Below the pieces are notes generated by a model, which saw only the letters and a program-made list of their open reading frames with translations, did no database searches and had not been told where the DNA came from. A stretch of 5,478 nt of DNA. Source: Octadecabacter sp. Its GTDB lineage: Bacteria; Pseudomonadota; Alphaproteobacteria; Rhodobacterales; Rhodobacteraceae. Positions 1 to 3,900 of this stretch are shown here, piece after piece. The translations under genes and the position numbers were made by a program. The DNA lies in assembly GCA_003533975.1 (NCBI GenBank), contig DQCL01000206.1:1-5478 (forward strand), written 5' to 3'. Each line of letters starts with the position of its first letter. The first letter of the stretch is position 1.

Positions 1-96
1 ACCTATGAGCGGCTTTGCCGGGAACACGACGCCCTGTTAGATCGCGCACTGGTCGGGATCATGGATCACCTGAACCGCCTGTCCGGTCGTTTCTAA
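1..96 (+). CDS. C-terminal end of an unidentified protein (5' end outside window)
   Basis: Frame 1 is open from the first base to a TAA at 94-96 and gives 31 residues beginning TYERLCREHD and ending LNRLSGRF. The stretch is rich in Leu, Arg and Asp/Glu with helical spacing, as expected for the amphipathic C-terminal helix of a soluble protein. No motif identifies a family, and 31 residues are too few to assign a function. The gene converges on the leftward gene that ends at 229, with a 132-base gap between the two stops. The frame is real and open, but a chance open stretch of this length is possible, hence moderate confidence. Confidence 0.5.
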   Translation, partial: TYERLCREHDALLDRALVGIMDHLNRLSGRF

Positions 97-228
97 AATG
101 GGCGGATTTAGAGGGGTGAAGGTGGCAGGAAATAGGGGCGCAGGAAGAAAGCCAGAGTCAGCAGCGTGGGCAGGACGTTGGCAGAGGCCAAGGGCTGGGG
201 CGGCGATTGGAGTGATCCGAATACAGCG
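97..228. other. Convergent intergenic spacer, no clear terminator
   Basis: This 132-base gap separates the stop of the rightward partial gene from the stop of the leftward gene. The only hairpin I see is a 5-bp stem (TTGGC at 178-182 with GCCAA at 187-191, loop AGAG). No T-run follows it on either strand, so it is not a convincing intrinsic terminator. Read leftward in another frame, part of the gap (about 110-180) would encode a hydrophobic stretch, NVLPTLLTLAFFLRPYFLPP, which is discussed as a finding. Nothing else is supported. Confidence 0.5.
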
Positions 229-966
229 TCAATCCACAATATCGACCAGCCCTTCCAATTCATCCAGCTCATCGGTGACGTCGGCAACGTCGAGGACTCG
301 AACGATGTCCTGGGCAAACCCGGGAAAGTGCTCGGTGAATCCAAACCCACGGCGATCCGAGCCGATGAACAACAGCGTTCCAACGACGGCCCCAACATTT
401 ACGCGTACGTGACATGTCAACGTGTCGGACCTGATGCGGCCCCAACCCGCACAGGTCACCCAATGCTCTGGGATGCCGCGCGGATCCCCCGCCTCGGGAA
501 CAAAAATGTAGGTACCGGTGTTTCGTTTTCCGTTTGGGCCAACGGCTCTGGATTCATGGCTTTGGTAGTCAACGCCGCCAAAAACCCGTGTGCCCGTGGC
601 GATTTTAAGGTTCAGATGGTTGGCCATGCGGTCAATTCCATCAACATTTTCATACACGCTAAGGTTAGTAGGCGAGTAACGCGAATACAGGTCCGGGATC
701 AGGTCCGGGTTCATGTCCAGCCGGAATTGTCGCCAAGAGCTATCATCGCTCCACAACCCGCAGGTGCGGTAGTATCGCTCACCCATGCGAAGAACGATAC
801 CATCTGGTGCCAACGGTTCGGTATCGAGGCAGTAGGCGCTCTCACCTGCCAGCAGGTCTTTCGCGGTGAAAACCACATAAAAAGAAAGGAGGAAGAAAGG
901 TAGAAATATCACCTTGACGCCAAGTCGCGTCTGCTGTTCTCTGGGTTGAAATCTATTTGGAGGCAT
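229..966 (-). CDS. Unrecognised exported or membrane-anchored protein with four cysteines
   Basis: This leftward frame gives 245 residues from the ATG at 966 to a TGA at 231-229. I do not recognise the family. A short N-terminus with basic residues (MPPNRFQPREQQTRLGVK) precedes a hydrophobic segment at about residues 19-35 (VIFLPFFLLSFYVVFTA). This is either an uncleaved anchor or a signal peptide, with a possible cleavage site near AGESA-Y45. The rest is mixed and soluble-looking. It has four cysteines at about 46, 69, 172 and 185, which could form two disulfides in the periplasm. The C-terminus is acidic (DVADVTDELDELEG). The start is uncertain. ATG at 975 has an AAAGGA sequence only 3 bases upstream and would overlap the RTX start by 7 bases. 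ATG at 966 avoids the overlap but sits 12 bases from AAAGGA. GTG at 993 and GTG at 912 are further options, the last starting right at the hydrophobic segment. The gene is divergent from the RTX gene. A role in handling that protein is possible from position only and is not shown by sequence. Confidence 0.72.
   Translation of the reverse strand: MPPNRFQPREQQTRLGVKVIFLPFFLLSFYVVFTAKDLLAGESAYCLDTEPLAPDGIVLRMGERYYRTCGLWSDDSSWRQFRLDMNPDLIPDLYSRYSPTNLSVYENVDGIDRMANHLNLKIATGTRVFGGVDYQSHESRAVGPNGKRNTGTYIFVPEAGDPRGIPEHWVTCAGWGRIRSDTLTCHVRVNVGAVVGTLLFIGSDRRGFGFTEHFPGFAQDIVRVLDVADVTDELDELEGLVDIVD
959..963 (+). promoter_or_regulatory. Shine-Dalgarno site of the RTX gene
   Basis: GGAGG lies 5 bases before the ATG at 969, an ideal sequence and spacing. 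It is the main reason for choosing 969 over the next in-frame ATG at 1041. The site lies inside the first codons of the leftward gene if that gene starts at 966 or 975. Confidence 0.8.
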
Positions 967-971
967 CGATG
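964..971. promoter_or_regulatory. Palindrome carrying both divergent start codons
   Basis: The perfect 8-bp palindrome CATCGATG contains the rightward ATG (969-971) and a leftward ATG (966-964), separated by only 2 bases. If both are used, neither gene has its own 5' non-coding region here: each transcript must start inside the other gene and the two 5' ends must be complementary. The palindrome and SD sites are visible. Use of the leftward ATG is inferred. Confidence 0.5.
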
Positions 972-3900
972 GCATACGTCCTTTCTCAGCCACAGGTTGA
1001 TTCGCTCACTTTACTCGCGGATGATGGCGACTATGCGACAATGTATGCCGAAATCTACGCAATTACTGCAAGTCCGGATGCAAATACTGCAAGTCCGGAT
1101 GCAAATGGCTGCACTGCCGATACCAGTGTTCGCGAGTGGTTTCGCGCTGCGAGTGACGCCAACGCCGGGACCGGAGCGGCGTCGGACCTGATCAGAGGGT
1201 ATACAGCGGCGCAGGTCTCGCTCAGGACTGGCCAGACGGTTAATCCCGCACATATGCAGGAAGCATCGAATGCTCTTGCTGAGCGGATATTCACTGAATA
1301 CATTCAGAACGGAGAGCTTCCAACATTATGTGAAATTGCGACTGAGGATGCCTCTGCAATTATCAGCTCTCTCAATTCAAACGGATATGCTGTGGACGAA
1401 ACGGCATGGTCCGGGAATTTGTTGTTTGTCGGTTTGGGTGATGCGGGTCCGCTGAATACAAACCTTCTGAGTGATCCGAGCAGCACATATGATTTGTTCA
1501 CTTCTGCGGCTGCATTGCAAGCAGCGGGCTTGGGAAATCTTGTGGCTGCTACCTGGGATTCTTTTTGGGCAACTCTTTCTTTGCCGGTGGCGTCAGCCGC
1601 CGACGCTGCGCAGAGCATAGATCAATACCTATCGACTGCTTATGGCGGCGTTTCACCAACTTCAATTGGATTGTTCGGTGTTGGCAGTACGTACGTTGAT
1701 CAGCAAGGGGATCACGATGGGTTAATCGATCCCGGTGCTGGGTCGAACGATGATTTTGTGCACGCCGGAGAGGGCAATGATTCGATTATTGGCACCTATG
1801 GTGTTGATTTGATCGACGGGGGCTCTGGTAACGATGGTATCAGTTTCGAACGGGATTCAGTAACAACTGACAACGTCTCGTTGACTCTCGACATGGTGCA
1901 GGAGGGTACAAACGGGGTTGCATATTCCGGGTATGTGACATGGGGCGGGAACTTAGGCAACACGAAACTTTTTAACGTCGAGAACGTTTTCTTAGGCGTA
2001 AACGATGATACTCTTCGCCTTTTGGGGCCAAGCTATCTTACGGAAGTCGACGGTGGGGAGAACAAGGAGAACGGAGATACGATTGATGCGTCAACGTCGC
2101 CATACGAGTCGGTTGTCATAAATTTGGAAGCTGGAGAGGTTACAGTCGATGGCGATTTCTTCAATGCCCTGAACTTCGAAAATGTCATCGGGTCAAATTC
2201 CGGAGATACAATTACTGGAACCGATGAAAAAAACCTGATCGAAAGCCGCGACGGCGACGACGAAATCGACGGTGGGGCGGGGGAGGACGAAATCGACGGC
2301 GGTGCTGGAGCAGATACGATAGAGGGCGGCGCGGGTGAAGACATTCTTCACGGTGGCAGTGGCGACGACACTATAACGGATAGCCTTGGTGATGAGACGT
2401 CCAGTGGGCCGTCAGAGGGCGCGACGATCTTCGCGGGTTCCGGGAATGACACGGTCACTTTGGATACTGTTGGGGCTGTGGCATATGGCGGCACAGGGAA
2501 CGACACACTTGATGCCCGCAATTCTGACGAGGACGCCGGTGTTATTTTCAACGGGGGTTCCGGCAGCGACATACTTTACGGCAACGGTAGCAGCATCCTG
2601 ACCGGAGGTTCTGACGCCGATATTTTCCACATCCAGAAAGGAGATGTGATTACTGACGCCGAAGGTCACGATGAGCTTTGGTTTGAAGGACAGCGCATCT
2701 TCTCGGCGGATGGGTCGGACATAATGATCGGAATGGAGGTCGGCGAGTCTGGCAACCCTATTCTGGTCACCAACTTCACCGCCGGAGACCCGGACGTTGC
2801 AACTGCGCCACTAGCGCTCGCCTTTGTTGTCAATGGGCTGGCCAGCGACTTTGACGGGACATTCCAAGGCGTATCTTACACGGTCTATGGGTACGTCAAT
2901 GCGACGAAGAGCGAAGACTACCCTGACCGGGCTTTTGACAAGTCAAAGGCTGACTTCGTTCTGACGGATTTTCGCCTGGGTGATTTCGGCATCATGCCCA
3001 ACGGATTTATTGACCCAAATTCGACAGGTGATTGGGCCATTATTGCCAATACTTACGACATATATGGCCGCCTTGTTCACGATGGTGTCGATTATGGTCT
3101 GGGTTCGTCGAGCTGGACTCATGGGCCTTCCCGCCAACTCTCCGAAGAAGAACTGACCGCGGAAGCCCTGTTTGAAGAATTGACCGAACGTTCCGAAACC
3201 GAAGAAAAACAAGAAGGAACGGATGGCGACGACAATTTTGTGGGCGGTGGAGACAACGTCAATTTCACCAATGTTCACTACGCAAGCGGTTCAGGCAATG
3301 ATGATATCCAAACCGGAGGTGGCGATGATTTGCTGATATCCGGATTGGGCGATGACGTCAGTAGTGGAGGCGCAGGCGATGATTTCCTGTTGGGTGAAGG
3401 CGGGAACGATGAGCTGATTGGTGGCGACGGTGATGACGTTATCTACGGAGATAGCTTCACATACGAAAGCCAGTCTGGAACTGCGGGACAAACGGGCGCA
3501 GACGGTGCGGATGACATCGACGGAGGTGCAGGCCGTGACATTGTGTTCGGTGGTGGTGCTGGCGATGTGATTTCGGGAGGCGCGGATCAGGACATCCTGC
3601 ACGGGGAAGAAGGTGACGATACGCTGACTGGCGGAACCGGGGATGATGCCCTGTTCGGTGGAACCGGCGCAGACAATCTTGGTGGCGGTGACGGCAACGA
3701 CACGATTGAGGGTGGTTCAGGTGATGACACCGGCACAGGGGGAATTGGCACCGACGTTCTGAAGGGCAACAGTGGCAACGATACCTTGGCTGGCGGCGCA
3801 GGTTCCGACAATCTGTTTGGCGGTGACGGCAACGATGTTTTGAACGGCGATGCTGGTGCAGATACGATTATTGGCAATTCTGGCAACGATACGATTTCAG

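Larger units (their letters stand above)
969..1721 (+). other. N-terminal non-repeat domain of the RTX protein
   Basis: Residues 1-251 lack RTX repeats. They are Ala-rich and look largely helical: one segment runs around DYATMYAEIYAI, another around MQEASNALAERIFTEYIQNG (94-115), and a hydrophobic one around AAALQAAGLGNLVAATWDSF (180-199). C48 and C121 are the only cysteines in the 1503 residues seen. I do not recognise a catalytic motif. Such N-terminal regions in large RTX proteins often carry the specific activity, so this is the part most worth a structure-based search. Confidence 0.6.

Noticed and set aside
178..191. Hairpin TTGGC-AGAG-GCCAA as a terminator between the convergent genes
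   Set aside because: The stem is only 5 bp and no T-run follows on either strand.
166..903. Rightward open frame of 245 codons opposite the leftward gene
   Set aside because: It is antisense to the leftward gene, has no good ribosome binding site at its ATG and no recognisable domain. The leftward frame has a clear hydrophobic N-terminal segment and ordinary protein composition, so this is its shadow.
914..942. TTGACG as a -35 box for the RTX gene
   Set aside because: At 17 bases spacing the -10 position reads TTCTCT, a poor match. No promoter can be supported by eye.
2033..2572. Leftward open frames rich in Ser and Pro (e.g. APPSISSSPAPPS)
   Set aside because: They are the complement of Gly-Gly-Asp-rich RTX codons, which automatically give Ser/Pro/Ala repeats on the other strand.
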